The notes beneath the pieces are model-generated. The model saw nothing but the letters and a program-made list of their open reading frames with translations. It did no database searches and was not told where the DNA came from. Source: Salminus brasiliensis (lineage: Eukaryota; Chordata; Actinopteri; Characiformes; Bryconidae). From it: a DNA stretch of 64,000 nt. Below, piece after piece: positions 1 through 11,629 of the stretch. Both the position numbers and the translations under genes were made by a program. The DNA is taken from positions 5,200,081-5,264,080 of the forward strand of contig NC_132888.1 in NCBI RefSeq assembly GCF_030463535.1, written 5' to 3'. Position 1 is the stretch's first letter. Every line of letters begins with the position of its first letter.

Positions 1-779
1 TTGAGATGTTTTTTACGTTCATGGAATAAAAGATTTGATGAATCTCTGAAAGATCTGAAATCTGAAAAAAAAATGTTTCCAGCATTTTTAGTGTCTTGGC
101 AGGTATTAGGTAGCCATGTGTATGAAACACCCATGCAGAGCTAAATTGCAGCACAGCTGTGGGCAGTTCTGGAACTTGTGACAGGCTCAAAGAAGAAGCC
201 GCACCAGGCAAGTTGAAAGAAATTACATGGTTAAGGTTCTTCCTTTACCAAGTAAAAATTCACCCGCTCAGTTTAGGACATTTTGGGGAGCTTCTGACTT
301 CCAGCTCCTGTCATCAAGTAGCCAAATCTTACTTCTAGCTCTAAAATGGCTTTCATTGAGTGCTAAGTGTTTGATGGGATATAGTTGTATGGGCAGGTGC
401 TGAGGAGATAGGTCAAAGTATGTGGTGTTGCTGTGTACAAATGTTTTACAACAGGGTCAGGTTTTCTCTGCCCCACACCTGCTTAAGCAGGTCCACTGGG
501 ACATGTGGCTGTGCTGGTTACATCAAAACAGCTGACAAGGTACTTGAGTGGTGGGCCACTCCAGGCATTCCAATTACGGGAAGACCTCTGCTTCAGTTGT
601 GGCACCTGGTGCATCCAGCAGAAGCATAGCCACAGAAAGAGATACAGACAGAGAGATGAGGGTTATAGGGAGGAAGTAAAGACAAGGCAAAGGAGGACAA
701 AGGAGTCAAGCAATCCACCACCCATCTCCAACTGCATAGACCTGGAGCTGTGATGTTTCTCTGAGACTCACTTGTCCTC
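1..779. other. Intergenic, no gene recognised
   Basis: I see no coding similarity, RNA gene or clear repeat here. Short open frames exist but have no recognisable domain and no splice or promoter context. The stretch is ordinary mixed-composition fish intergenic DNA. Confidence 0.5.
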
Positions 780-789
780 CAGTCAAAAA

Positions 790-1350
790 TAGGGCACCCC
801 ACCTCTAAGGGAATGTGCTCGCATTCTCCACTACTTTTGATCTATGTCTGCGAAAGGACTCACAGACACAAGCATACTCTGATCAACCCAAAACTGCTGA
901 AAGCACCCAACTAGGTTCAGCTGTCTGTAACCAAGAAAAGGACCACACACACAAACTGGCAAGTGAAACAGCACTTCCACCTCCTCCTACCACAATGGCC
1001 CTACGCAGTATTTGCACAGTCTTCCTGATAAAGTGCTCATTAAGTATATGCTGGATGATTCAGAAGGCAAAACATTGTAACCTGCTTGTTAACTGTAGCT
1101 ATGGTTTCTGCTTTGGATGTGTTTGCTGTTCAGTTGTTGTAAGGCACTCTTGACACAAACTCTGGGGGCATAATCAGTTAGGGTGCCAATGTTGCCAAAA
1201 ACATCTGTACACAGCTCTTCAGCTGTTGCATACATGTTTTATTCTGCATGACCATGATGTTCCTCTTTTGAGTCAGGCCTAAGCTGCATTGCTGCATTGG
1301 TGTCCCATCTGTTCCTTCAGTGCAATGGTCAGCATTAGCTAATTTTTATT
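790..1350 (+). repeat. Locally duplicated block, copy 1
   Basis: This block is similar in order and sequence to 6975-7290, and more weakly to 12470-12670. Shared landmarks include CCCAAAACTGCTG, a run around TTCAGAAGGCAAAA, GGTTTCTGCT, and a stretch around CATAATCAGTTAG followed by AAAACATCTGTACACA. The other two copies lie near group A receptor genes, so this is probably part of an old tandem-duplication unit of that receptor group. No receptor remains directly attached to this copy. Confidence 0.6.
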
Positions 1351-1371
1351 CCAATCCCTTGCTTGTTTGTT

Positions 1372-1625
1372 GTCTTTCAAAGCCAAGGTCCCACATGTGG
1401 CGGGGCATCCAGGCCAACACCAACTACAAAACCCCATCACCTGTTCTGATGCGCTGAACAACTACACCTCTTCCAAATAAACATGTACTGTACACCGCAC
1501 ACATGTTTGGAAAACGAAGCCTGCTGGGCCTCAGTCAGGATAGGCAACAACATCGCCAGTACCACCAAACTGAGAAATAGCTTTGTTCTACAAGCAGTCA
1601 GACCGTTAAACTTACAGAGACTGGA
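1372..1625 (+). repeat. LINE relic, internally deleted
   Basis: This is a degraded fragment of the LINE family also present at 3000-3790 and 7530-8215. It reads as the linker before reverse transcriptase (a variant of WRGIQANTNYKTPSP). It then jumps to the downstream segment containing GGGCCTCAGTCA and GGCAACAACATC, which also ends the 3000-3790 copy. The shared ends with a missing middle show an internal deletion. Confidence 0.6.
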
Positions 1626-1639
1626 CTAAAATTTAGGTC

Positions 1640-2610
<971 letters not shown>

Positions 2611-2619
2611 ATTATGTTA

Positions 2620-2845
2620 AAGCACGTTAACTCAGCAATGAGTTATATTTTGTGTATTTATTGTGTTGTCTTTCTAGTTTCCAGTTGTCACCCATGTCTG
2701 CACGTTGCACTTTCTGCAGTCTGTCGTGTACTGTATTATTTTGTTCTCAGTTTGTTCAACGTTACACCTTTGTTCAGGGAAAAATGCAGTGTGTACTTGT
2801 ACAGAGCTGAAATGACAATGAAAGCAACTTGATTTGACTTGACCA
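2620..2845 (+). repeat. LINE 3' end
   Basis: The block ends in GAGCTGAAATGACAATGAAAG followed by a run of ACTTGATTTGACTTGACC. This is the same style of 3' terminus as the better preserved copy ending near 7995 (GAAATGACAATAAAAACC plus ACTTG repeats). It is a 5'-truncated LINE end and codes for nothing. Confidence 0.65.
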
Positions 2846-2999
2846 ATATATTCAGGTTTAACAAATACAGTAAAAGTTAGTCCAAAATATGTTTCTTCAT
2901 GTTAGCAACTAAAAGAATGTATAATCATAGAAACAATCAATGTAATGATTAAAAAAAAACACCATAACACATGTGAATATACTGAAGACAATGTTACAA

Positions 3000-3790
3000 T
3001 GTCTCCAAGGTCTTCACCACTCACCCCAACCAGAAACCATGGATGACTGCAGAGGTTTGCATGCTGCTGAGAAACTGTGACAAGGTCTTCATGTAAGTCG
3101 ATAAGGCAGACCACAGAACAGCCAGAACTCTCCTGGTTATCAGAAAGGTGAAGCGCACCTACACAAAGAAAATCCACAATCATTATCAAGACACAGCAGG
3201 CACAGGTGCATGTGGCAGGGCATCCAGGCTGTCACCAACTACAAAACACCATCACCTGGACAACTGCTATGCTCGGTTTGATGCACAAAACTGCACATCA
3301 GCAAGGATGACCACATCTCTTCCAGATGAACAGGCACTGTACCTGTCCAAATGAGGAAAACTCTGCTCAGAGTGAACCCACAAAAAGCACCTGGACCAGA
3401 TACCATTCCTGGCAGAGTGCTCAGAGAATGTGCAGAACAGCTAGCAGATGTTTTTACAGACATCTTACAACATCTCTCACAACACAATTGTCCCAACAGG
3501 CTTCAAGACCACCACCATCATCATCCCTGTGCCAAAGAAGTCCCCAGTGTCCTGCCTCAACAACTACATCTGTGCAGTTTCTCATCCCAACTTTTCAACA
3601 GATGATGCCATTACTACCACACTCCACCTGGCTCTCACCCACCTGGACAATAAAGACAACCATGTCAGAATGCTTTTCATAGACTTCAGTTCAGCATCCA
3701 TCCTCCCTGATGCACCTGATCTGAAAACTAAGCCTACTGGGCCTCAGTCACGATAGGCAACAACATCTCTAGTACCACCGAATTGAGTAC
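3000..3790 (+). mobile_element. LINE (non-LTR retrotransposon) relic
   Basis: The broken reading frames translate as the region between the endonuclease and reverse transcriptase domains (NQKPWMTAEV near 3030; IQAVTNYKTPSP near 3225). They continue into the start of the reverse transcriptase: [20 protein letters not shown] near 3370, then [20 protein letters not shown] near 3507, then [20 protein letters not shown] near 3630. A deletion follows. These motifs are typical of vertebrate L2/CR1/Rex-type LINEs; I cannot settle the clade. The frame changes several times, so this is dead sequence. The same family recurs at 1372-1625, 7530-8215 and 54200-54515. Confidence 0.85.
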
Positions 3791-3812
3791 CGGTGCCCTC
3801 CAGGGGACGTGG

Positions 3813-3875
3813 CTAGTGAGGAGGCACAGGTGGAAACACTATTCATCAGTGTTTCCACCTGTGCCTCCTCACTAG
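3813..3875. repeat. Perfect 28-bp inverted repeat (hairpin)
   Basis: The left arm 3813-3840 and right arm 3848-3875 are exact reverse complements, separated by the 7-base loop ATTCATC. The arms begin CTAGTGAGGAGGCACAGG. No mismatch is present, unlike the decayed LINE on its left. Just downstream (3905-3935) is an LTR-like or promoter-like stretch with GTGTATAAGTA. It could be the folded tip of a terminal-repeat element or a recent palindromic duplication. Confidence 0.9.
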
Positions 3876-3879
3876 ACAT

Positions 3880-4440
3880 GCCCCTTGTTAGTCCCAGGTG
3901 TTCCTCATGTGTCCCTGTGTATAAGTACTACTTTGTTTCAACCCTCCCTTGACTGGTCTTGTGCATGCTAGGACTGAAAAACAACCAGAGCCAACCAAAG
4001 GGGCAGATGTGACAGAAGCAAAACCCAAAATGTGCAACTCCCCTGGAGTTCAGACAGGGGTTCAGACAGCAGACGGAGCAGGAACTTGGACAGAAGACTA
4101 TGAAAAGACAGAAGGGACTATGGAATGGGGACTAAACAGAAGCCTAGAGAGTAGGCTGGACAGAAGACTGTACACTTGATTGGACATGAGGCATGACTAA
4201 AGAAAGGACAGGACTGGAGGAACCAAGATAAAGTGATATGGGCAGGTACTGAAACAAAACAAGAAACAGGCACAGGAACATATGCAGGAATGGGAACCAA
4301 AAGAGGGACAGACAGAAACCAACGCAGAGTTAGGCTCAGGACTGGCAAAAGGCTGGAGCGCAGTCTGAGGAGCCAGCCTGGGCAAGGTTCTGGTGGCCAG
4401 ATGCCGTTGTTGATGGCTTAAAAGTAGGCTTAGGAACAGA
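3880..4440. other. Purine-rich degenerate repeat, possible LTR-element remnant
   Basis: The part at 3890-3960 looks like an LTR promoter region: TTCCTCATGTGTCCC, then a TATA-like GTGTATAAGTA. The rest is a degenerate purine-rich array built from variants of GGACAGAAGACT and GGCACAGGAAC. Arrays of this kind occur in non-coding parts of some fish LTR elements. No gag or pol protein can be read, so the identification is tentative. Confidence 0.35.
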
Positions 4441-4560
4441 CAGCCTTGGGGCCGACACAGGAGCGGAGGCAGCCGGGACCACTGCCACGGAGTCAGAGGT
4501 GGCCGGGATCGCTGCCACAGGAGCGGAGGCAGCCGGGACCACTGCCACGGAGTCAAAGGA
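4441..4560. repeat. 60-bp tandem duplication
   Basis: The 40 bases at 4456-4495 recur exactly at 4516-4555, giving a 60-base period. The unit contains GGAGCGGAGGCAGCCGGGAC. The array is GC-rich and stands out from the AT-rich surroundings. Because 60 is a multiple of three, the minus strand stays open through it as a low-complexity Ala/Pro/Val stretch. I do not regard that as a gene. Confidence 0.85.
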
Positions 4561-4869
4561 GGCACAGGAGCAGTTGTCCTGGAGACCAGCACGGGAGGCC
4601 GGCACAGGACCAGAAGACCTGGGGGCTGGCACTGGAGCACACACGGCGGGCGCCATTGACACCGGTACTGGAATACATACATATAGGGCCCAGAGAACCC
4701 CTTCAGCCATATTGCTAATCCTAATCACCCAAATATGGATGTAGTGGATGGGCTGTGCCCAATGTGCATGTATTAGGTGCTTTTTGTCCTTTTGTTCTAA
4801 AATATCCAAAATAAACAATACCCCCTCTCTACATAACTGACATAACTGAAGCCATATTGTGGATGGTAT
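4561..4869. other. Continuation of GC-rich repeat into unique DNA
   Basis: The GC-rich degenerate repeat fades near 4690. The remainder has no recognised content beyond an AATAAA at about 4810. Confidence 0.3.
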
Positions 4870-5226
4870 TCTACTGTGAAGTTGGAGAAGTTGTGCTGTT
4901 TTCCATGTTTTCTGAGTGGCCTGCTGGTGTTTAAGCATGGTTCAAGACAGAATGACATTTTTCATCACTTGCTTTCCACAAACAGTCCTATTTTCTTATG
5001 TTTGGGGCTTTTCAGGCTCCGATTTGTTTTGTTGTTTTTCAAATCAATGGTACTGACAGAGCAATCAGTTGGGATTTAGAGGGGGCTTGCCTCCTGTAGG
5101 TGGTGAATAAAACTGCCATGCAAGGCATGAACTACTGAACATTTCAGGCAATGTTCTCCATGATGCCTCATTTCTAGCTAACTATTGTGATTACAGCATT
5201 TGGCACAGTTGAAGTATAAGCAAACA
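4870..5226 (+). promoter_or_regulatory. Conserved upstream region of group A receptor 1
   Basis: Two segments are shared, in the same order, with the region upstream of the second group A gene. GTGTTTAAGC...TTTTCATCACTTG (4925-4970) matches 11440-11480. CAGTTGGGATTT followed by GTGAATAAAACTGCCATGC (5065-5122) matches 12860-12912. The AATAAAAC in the second segment corresponds to TATAAAAC in the other copy, so it may be the core promoter. A splice acceptor at 5195-5196 (GTGATTACAG) or 5176-5177 (CATTTCTAG) precedes the ATG. The promoter function is inferred only. Confidence 0.45.
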
Positions 5227-6183
5227 ATGGAATCTAATTTGTCCATATATACAACTCTCCTGACTTTGGAATCATTGGAAATACCTCCATCTAACACTAT
5301 TTCAGCATTCATATTTGGAACTCTTACATATTGTCTTATTTTGTTCTTCAACATGGCTCTATTGCTAACAATTGTTTTCAACAGGAAACTTCATAATCCA
5401 ATGTGTATTCTGTTGTTAAGTATGCCGGTCAATGATATGATGGGTGCCACTGTCTTTTTTCCTCAGCAGATGTTTAGTATACTGACTCAGAATAGATCTA
5501 TCACCTACTCTGCTTGTTTTGCGGAAGCCTTTTTTACACATCTGTATGTAGGTTGGTTAACTAACATTCTCACTGCTATGGCTTATGACAGGTATCTTGC
5601 CATTTGTTGTCCACTGAAATATAACACCTTGATGTCCTCAAATGACCTGCTGAAAATAATAATTGTAATATGGAGTCTTGATGTTGCTGTGGTTGGTATA
5701 GTGTTTGCCCTGAGTTTTCGCAGACACATTTGTGGCACAAAAATTGTTGACATTTTCTGCAATAATCCATCCTTATTGAAGCTCATTTGTGGGGACATAA
5801 GTGTTAACAATTATGTTGGACTCCTTATTACATTTTTAAAACAAGGGTTTACAGTGCTAACTATGTTATTCACATACATCCAAATATTAATCACAGTTGT
5901 CTATAAAAGACAGTCTGATGCTAAAAGTAAAGCAATCCAGACATGTGGTACACACCTAGTTGTCTTTTTATGCTTTGAGTTCAATGTACTTTTTGCCTTG
6001 GTTGCTCACAGATATGAGTCAGCATCCCCAATCCTTAGAAAGGCCTTAGGTGCATCAATAATGATATTTCCTCCTATACTTAATCCTCTAATATATGGAC
6101 TAAAAACAAAGGAAATTCGACGGCATCTAATTTTCTTCTCCAATAAAAAGGTTTTGCCCAAAAACAAAAAATGTAGGAAATAA
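5227..6183 (+). CDS. Odorant receptor, group A copy 1
   Basis: This is a single-exon seven-helix olfactory receptor of 318 residues, normal for the family. It would sit in the cilia membrane of olfactory neurons and couple odorant binding to a G protein. Visible features are an N-glycosylation site at N4, the ECL1/TM3 cysteine C97, MAYDRY at 118-123 (end of TM3), second-loop cysteines C169, C178 and C188, KAIQTCGTHL at 235-244 (TM6), and NPLIY at 286-290 (TM7). The start is set by MESNLSIY, shared with both paralogues; upstream in-frame codons contain no ATG. It departs from its paralogues in TM2 (LHNPMCILLLSMPVND, where the others have LHKPMYILLFNLP), TM3 (YVGWLTN, where they have YGAGS) and TM5. 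The TAA stop overlaps an AATAAA, and more AATAAA motifs follow within 30 bases. Function is from the family; the ligand is unknown. Confidence 0.95.
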   Translation: MESNLSIYTTLLTLESLEIPPSNTISAFIFGTLTYCLILFFNMALLLTIVFNRKLHNPMCILLLSMPVNDMMGATVFFPQQMFSILTQNRSITYSACFAEAFFTHLYVGWLTNILTAMAYDRYLAICCPLKYNTLMSSNDLLKIIIVIWSLDVAVVGIVFALSFRRHICGTKIVDIFCNNPSLLKLICGDISVNNYVGLLITFLKQGFTVLTMLFTYIQILITVVYKRQSDAKSKAIQTCGTHLVVFLCFEFNVLFALVAHRYESASPILRKALGASIMIFPPILNPLIYGLKTKEIRRHLIFFSNKKVLPKNKKCRK

Positions 6184-6974
6184 AGTAAGAAGAATAAAGA
6201 ATAAAGAAGGTTGGTTTATTTCAGTTCTTGCTAGTGATGTTAATGGGATACAAAAGTGCAAATATTTATACCATGTTTTTAATATAAGCTTTCTAATCAA
6301 GTTGGACAATATGTTCATTGCCATGCACATATTTCCCACAAAATCTGTATAATGTATTAGTTTATTTATAAATAAGCTCAAAGTGAATTAGAGAACCTTG
6401 TACAGTCAGAGTTGTTCATGGTGTTGAACAAAAAAACTTGTTACATGGAAAGGTTACAAATATGCTTACCTGTACTTTTAAGAGTGTAAAAAACAGAAAT
6501 TTGTAAAAAATGAAAATTAAGAACACCTTCTTAATTCTTAAGTAAAAGTTAAATGCTTTATTTTTGTCAATGTTTTCTTAAGCAATATTATTTTGCATGT
6601 TTTGATTTGTTCTGTCAGTTTAACAAATATAAAATACAAAACAATAAATGTTCAATTGTGCATTTTTAATGGCTTGCCATATATAACATCATTTAATAAC
6701 AAATTCATTGGTCATTCAAAGGACAAAGAAATAGTTACGCATTTGTTAAACATAAATTCACTTCATTTCACTTGGCATAAGTAAATGAATGTGTGTGTGG
6801 TACCCTGTGATTGACTGGCCCTACGACTAGGCAATTGCATCTAATGACTTTAGGGAGGCTCAATACCTCTAATGACCAGGAAGATGAAGATGTTTGAAGT
6901 GTTACAACATTGAGATTTGTAGGGGGGGGGGGGCAGGATATTAGATTTCAGGCAGGATATATTAAAATCTGAAA
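6184..6974. other. Intergenic, AT-rich
   Basis: This AT-rich stretch holds the likely 3' UTR of the upstream receptor, a CTTTTAAGAGTGTAAAAAA motif typical of MITE ends near 6475, and a 12-base G run at 6922-6933. No gene is visible. Confidence 0.5.
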
Positions 6975-7290
6975 CTCAGAGATACAAGCACTCTAATCCA
7001 AGTCAACCCAAAACTGCTGGGAGCATCTCACTAACAAGGTTCAGCGGTCTGTAACCAGGAAAAGAACACGAACTGGCGGGTGAAATAGCACTTTCTGATA
7101 AAGTGCTTAGTGAGTGTATTCTGGATGGTTCAGAAGGCAAAAACATGTGCTTGTAAACTTGTACCTATGGTTTCTGCTCTGGATGTGTTTTCAGTTCTGC
7201 TTTTGTATAGCACTCAAACCAGACTCTGGAAGCATAATCAATTAGACTGCCAATGTTCCTTAAAACATCTATACACAGCCCTTCATCTGT
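6975..7290 (+). repeat. Locally duplicated block, copy 2
   Basis: This matches 790-1240 in order (CCCAAAACTGCTG, GGTTCAGC.GTCTGTAACC, TGATAAAGTGCT, TTCAGAAGGCAAAA, CATAATCAATTAG). Its 3' part also matches 12480-12580. It lies downstream of the first group A receptor and marks the repeat unit that carried these genes. Confidence 0.6.
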
Positions 7291-7505
7291 TGCTACCTGT
7301 TGCTATGCCAATGACATTCAACTCATCCTTTCTTTCCCACCTTCTGACACAGGTTTCTACCCACATCCCAGCATGTCTTGCTCTTCTTGGATGGCAGCTC
7401 ATCACCTCAGACTCAACTTCAGCAAGACAGAGCTGCTGTACATTCTGGGAACTGCTGGACTTGACATCTCCTGTGAGAACTCACTTGTCACGCCATTGTC
7501 ACGCC
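7253..7505 (+). mobile_element. LINE reverse-transcriptase fragment (YADD region)
   Basis: The frame beginning near 7253 reads CCYANDIQLILSFPPSD, a mutated YADD catalytic box with its usual QL follow-on. It continues through WMAAHHLRLNFSKTELLYI, a hallmark of vertebrate L2-type LINE reverse transcriptases. Only this short segment survives. The 26815-27015 fragment represents the stretch just before it in the same general class of element. Confidence 0.8.
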
Positions 7506-7529
7506 TGACAGTGGAATCACTTACGCAAA

Positions 7530-7995
7530 GAAAATCCACAATCATTTTCAAGAAACAGCAGACACACTGCACTTGTGGTGTGGCATCCAGTCCTTCACCT
7601 ACAAAGCACCATCTTCTGCTTGTGATAGTGATGCTTCCCTTCCAGATGCGCTGAACAACTTCTATGTTTGGTTTAAAGTACAGAACTGCACAACAGCAAG
7701 GATGACCACACCTCTTCCAGATGAACCGGTACTGTGCTTTACTACCTTTAATAACTTTACTACCTCACTGGACTCAATATCTATTACACACTGCATAATT
7801 TGCACACTTTATTATTCTCTGTTTGTACCGTGTTGTGTTGTCTGTCTGCACTTGTATTGTGTTGCACTTGTGTTCTGTATGCACTGTGTCTGTGTTGCAC
7901 CATGGTCCTGGAGGAACATTGTTTCGTTTCACTGTGTACTCTGCATGTAGTTGAAATGACAATAAAAACCCACTTGACTTGACTTCACTTGACTT
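7530..7995 (+). mobile_element. LINE copy, internally deleted, with intact 3' tail
   Basis: It starts with the pre-RT linker (a variant of IQSFTYKAPSSACD, then ARMTTPLPDEPV), as in the 3000-3790 copy. It then jumps to the LINE 3' UTR: CACCATGGTCCTGGAGGAAC, TGTTTCGTTTCACTGTGTAC, then GAAATGACAATAAAAACC and a terminal ACTTG repeat at about 7970-7998. The nearly intact tail suggests this copy is younger than the 2620-2845 one. Confidence 0.75.
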
Positions 7996-8008
7996 GACTT
8001 GCTTTGAG

Positions 8009-8215
8009 AGGCTTATCATAAGGCACATTAAAGACTAGCTCCCCCCTTCTCTGAACCCACTGCAGTTTGCGTCTCGTCCCAACTGTGTAACACACAATGC
8101 CATCACCACCAGACCCCAACTGGTTCTCACCCACCTGGACAATAAGACAGCTACTTCAGAATGCTGTTCATAGACTTCAGTTCAGGAGTCATCATCCCTC
8201 AGCACCTGTTACGAT
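8009..8215 (+). mobile_element. LINE reverse-transcriptase fragment
   Basis: The broken frames read [19 protein letters not shown] and then LVLTHLDNK, followed by a frame change into LFIDFSS. These are reverse-transcriptase core motifs of the same LINE family as 3000-3790. The fragment stops abruptly at about 8215, where unrelated sequence begins. Confidence 0.75.
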
Positions 8216-8774
8216 CCAATAATGGCTTGACAAGGACCCAGCAGCACAGTATAATCACTCAATGAGTAGTCAGACGGATATTAGAAAAAGAAACCTACAG
8301 TATTATATAATAGACTATAACTATATTAGTATAAACAGTCGAAGGACGCAAGAAAGTAAATTGCTGACCTGCACCAGGCTGGGAAGAGTGGACTGTGGGG
8401 GAAATGGGCACGTTTTCACAACGGCATCATAAATTGGGTGGATACCCAGCCTCAGAATTCTCAAATAATTAAATAAATCAGTCTCATTAATAAGTTAAAT
8501 CAGTCTCATATATATGTTCAAATCATTAATATCTCAATCACTAATTTCTAACTAGATAAAGCTATATTAATGATTTGAGTTCTGAAGGTTTTAATAAATG
8601 TGAATTCTTTTTACACTTATTGGCAACAACCAGTATTAAATGATATCAAGACGAACAACTTGGTGTACATAAATGAAGCATTTATTAACACAAACTACAC
8701 TAAACACAAATTACACCATCAGTCAGTATATTTACAATGTCTCAGAGCTAGATGGCTAGCTAAGAGTGTGTGTG

Positions 8775-8845
<71 letters not shown>

Positions 8846-9147
8846 TTAACAATAAAAAGAGTATGCGCGTGTGCTTTCCCGGTGCGCGATGACGCAATAA
8901 GAGGAGGAGATTTACTTTGTTCTGTGAACAAAGGAAGAGAAAGGCGCGGAGTTTGAATGTTTAAATATGGCGGTCGCCACTATATGTAAATGAGGTCAGT
9001 CGGTCTTTGTTCTGCTTTCAACTAGAACAAAGAGTGAAGCTGACTGTAAGAACGTGTGTTAAAGCTGCTGCTATGTACGATGTATGATCTGAGTTTGCAG
9101 GGTCTAACAGTTACTGATAAAGGGATAAAGGTGCATGTATTCGTCAC
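8216..9147. other. Unassigned insertion-like block
   Basis: The block abuts the LINE fragment sharply at 8215 and has a different base composition and no recognisable protein. It contains an exact 15-bp inverted repeat (8518-8532 with 8564-8578), a long GA microsatellite, and a more GC-rich promoter-like part near 8870-9000 (GCGCGTGTGC, ATGGCGGTCGCC). It could be the flank of an unrecognised retroelement, with the SINE at 9148-9439 inserted into it and the rest resuming at 9440. That is only inference. Confidence 0.3.
8776..8842. repeat. (GA)n microsatellite
   Basis: About 33 uninterrupted AG dinucleotides lie inside the unassigned block. Their length and purity suggest a polymorphic locus. 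Confidence 0.97.
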
Positions 9148-9213
9148 TGTACAGTGTGGACTGTACAGCGAAATGTGTCCTCCGCATTTAACCCATCTGG
9201 TAGTGAACACACA

Positions 9214-9255
<42 letters not shown>

Positions 9256-9439
9256 TTAGGGGCAGTGAGTACACACACACACCCAGAGCGGTGGGCAGCC
9301 AACTCCAGCACCCGGGGAGCAGAGAGGGTAAAGGGCCTTGCTCAAGGGCCCAACAGTGGCAGCTTGCCGAGCCCGGGAATCGAACCCACAACCCTGTTAT
9401 CGATATCCCGGCGCTCTAACCGCTGAGCCACCACTGCCC
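9148..9439 (-). mobile_element. tRNA-derived SINE with internal CA repeat
   Basis: On the minus strand the element starts GGGCAGTGGTGGCTCAGCGG and carries a pol III A box (TGGCTCAGCGGTTAGAGC) and a perfect B box (GGTTCGATTCC) at tRNA-like spacing. A non-tRNA body and a CA/TG microsatellite (9211-9252) follow, then a 3' part containing GGGTTAAATGCGGAGGACAC. The 30162-30424 copy has the same structure on the plus strand, so this is a dispersed SINE and not a tRNA gene. Confidence 0.85.
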
Positions 9440-10080
9440 TTTCAGAAAAATAAATAATACATTGCATTGCATTAAACCTTAAGATAAAGAAATCTTTTGT
9501 TAAACTATGCCCAGATGTTAAAGTTCAGTCTCACGTGACGGATATTTTCTCAAATATCCAGTGGTTGTCGTCCTCAGCTGATTTGAGGGAATTTTCACCA
9601 TTCCTTGAAGAATGAAGATTCTTGACGTGCCGTCCAGGTACTGCTTCTGGGAATGCTCGTCCTTCTGGCTTCTGGTCCAGGAAAAGTTCACAGTTGCAAG
9701 TAAAGGAAATGTTCGCTTTACTCTCGTTCAGGTCGTGACCACCCGTTGCAAGCTTGACTTGAAGAAAGTAGCTGTGGAAACGCTGATCAGACGTCCAGCT
9801 GAAATTCTAAAGGCTCCTAAGGTGATTAGAGCTAGGCCCATCAAGAGCTGGCTGTCCTTTGTTAGGACAATGGTTGATGGCTCCTTTGGTTCCTTTGTTT
9901 CTCTCTGTTGGGTGTTTACCTTGGTGGGTAAACTCAGAGAGTGCTGTTGATTCTCTCTGTTAAGTGTTTACCTGTGTAGATAAACTCAGAGAGATTGATT
10001 CTTTGTTCGGACAGTCTTTTTATCACCTGTGTAGCCACACCCATTTTCTTCTTCTGGTGTTAAACATGCATTGGGAGTTT
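9440..10080. other. Unassigned block continued
   Basis: An open frame of about 110 codons runs at 9612-9950. It has no ATG-proximal context, no domain I recognise and no receptor-like helices. The block may be the continuation of the 8216-9147 sequence on the far side of the SINE. It ends in two 50-base repeats (9901-10000). Confidence 0.3.
9901..10000. repeat. Two tandem hairpin-forming repeats of about 50 bp
   Basis: 9901-9952 and 9953-10000 both begin CTCTCTGTT and both contain GTGTTTACC, TAAACTCAGAGAG and a closing TTGATT. Within each unit CTCTCTG pairs with CAGAGAG. In the first unit GTTTACC (9914-9920) also pairs with GGTAAAC (9927-9933). A regulatory role is possible but unproven. Confidence 0.7.
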
Positions 10081-10089
10081 CTGGTGGTG

Positions 10090-11269
<1,180 letters not shown>

Positions 11270-11329
11270 CAGTTATGTCATATCATAGAGAGCCTGGTAC
11301 AGTATTGATATAGGTGGTGGGTAAAACTA

Positions 11330-11530
11330 GAAGTACAGAAATCCCTCAGTTACTGCATGCAGTAACATCTAATGACTGGTCATGAGATACGCCTGATTGC
11401 AAGGGGAAGTGTTTTCAGGGTGGCCTGCCAGTGTTTAAGCAGAGAATTAGATAGAATGAAACTTTTCATCACTTGTTTTGCACCAACAGTCCTATTTTTC
11501 AACCTGAGACTTGTTTTTGTTGTTGGTGAG
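11330..11530 (+). repeat. Segment homologous to the upstream region of receptor 1
   Basis: GTGGCCTGCCAGTGTTTAAGC and TTTTCATCACTTG...ACAGTCCTATTTT match 4915-4995 in order. The segment was moved about 1.6 kb away from the group A copy 2 start by repeats inserted at 11.59-12.45 kb. Confidence 0.6.
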
Positions 11531-11590
11531 GTAGTAAAGTTATTACAAAATATATACACAATGCTTTCCATATTGTATGCGGTAAATGGT

Positions 11591-11593
<3 letters not shown>

Positions 11594-11624
<31 letters not shown>
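11594..11624. repeat. (GA)n microsatellite
   Basis: About 15 GA dinucleotides followed directly by an A run, at the junction with the repeat at 11630-11850. Confidence 0.9.
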
Positions 11625-11628
<4 letters not shown>

Positions 11629-11629
11629 A

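Noticed and set aside
4197-4938. Overlapping minus-strand frames rich in Pro, Ala and Val
   Set aside because: They follow the GC-rich tandem repeat and have no conserved domain; open by composition.
8600-8956. Open frame with long Arg-Glu (or Ser-Leu on the other strand) run
   Set aside because: It is only translation of the GA microsatellite.
9612-9950. Open frame of about 110 codons
   Set aside because: No recognisable domain, no gene context, and its end runs into tandem repeats.
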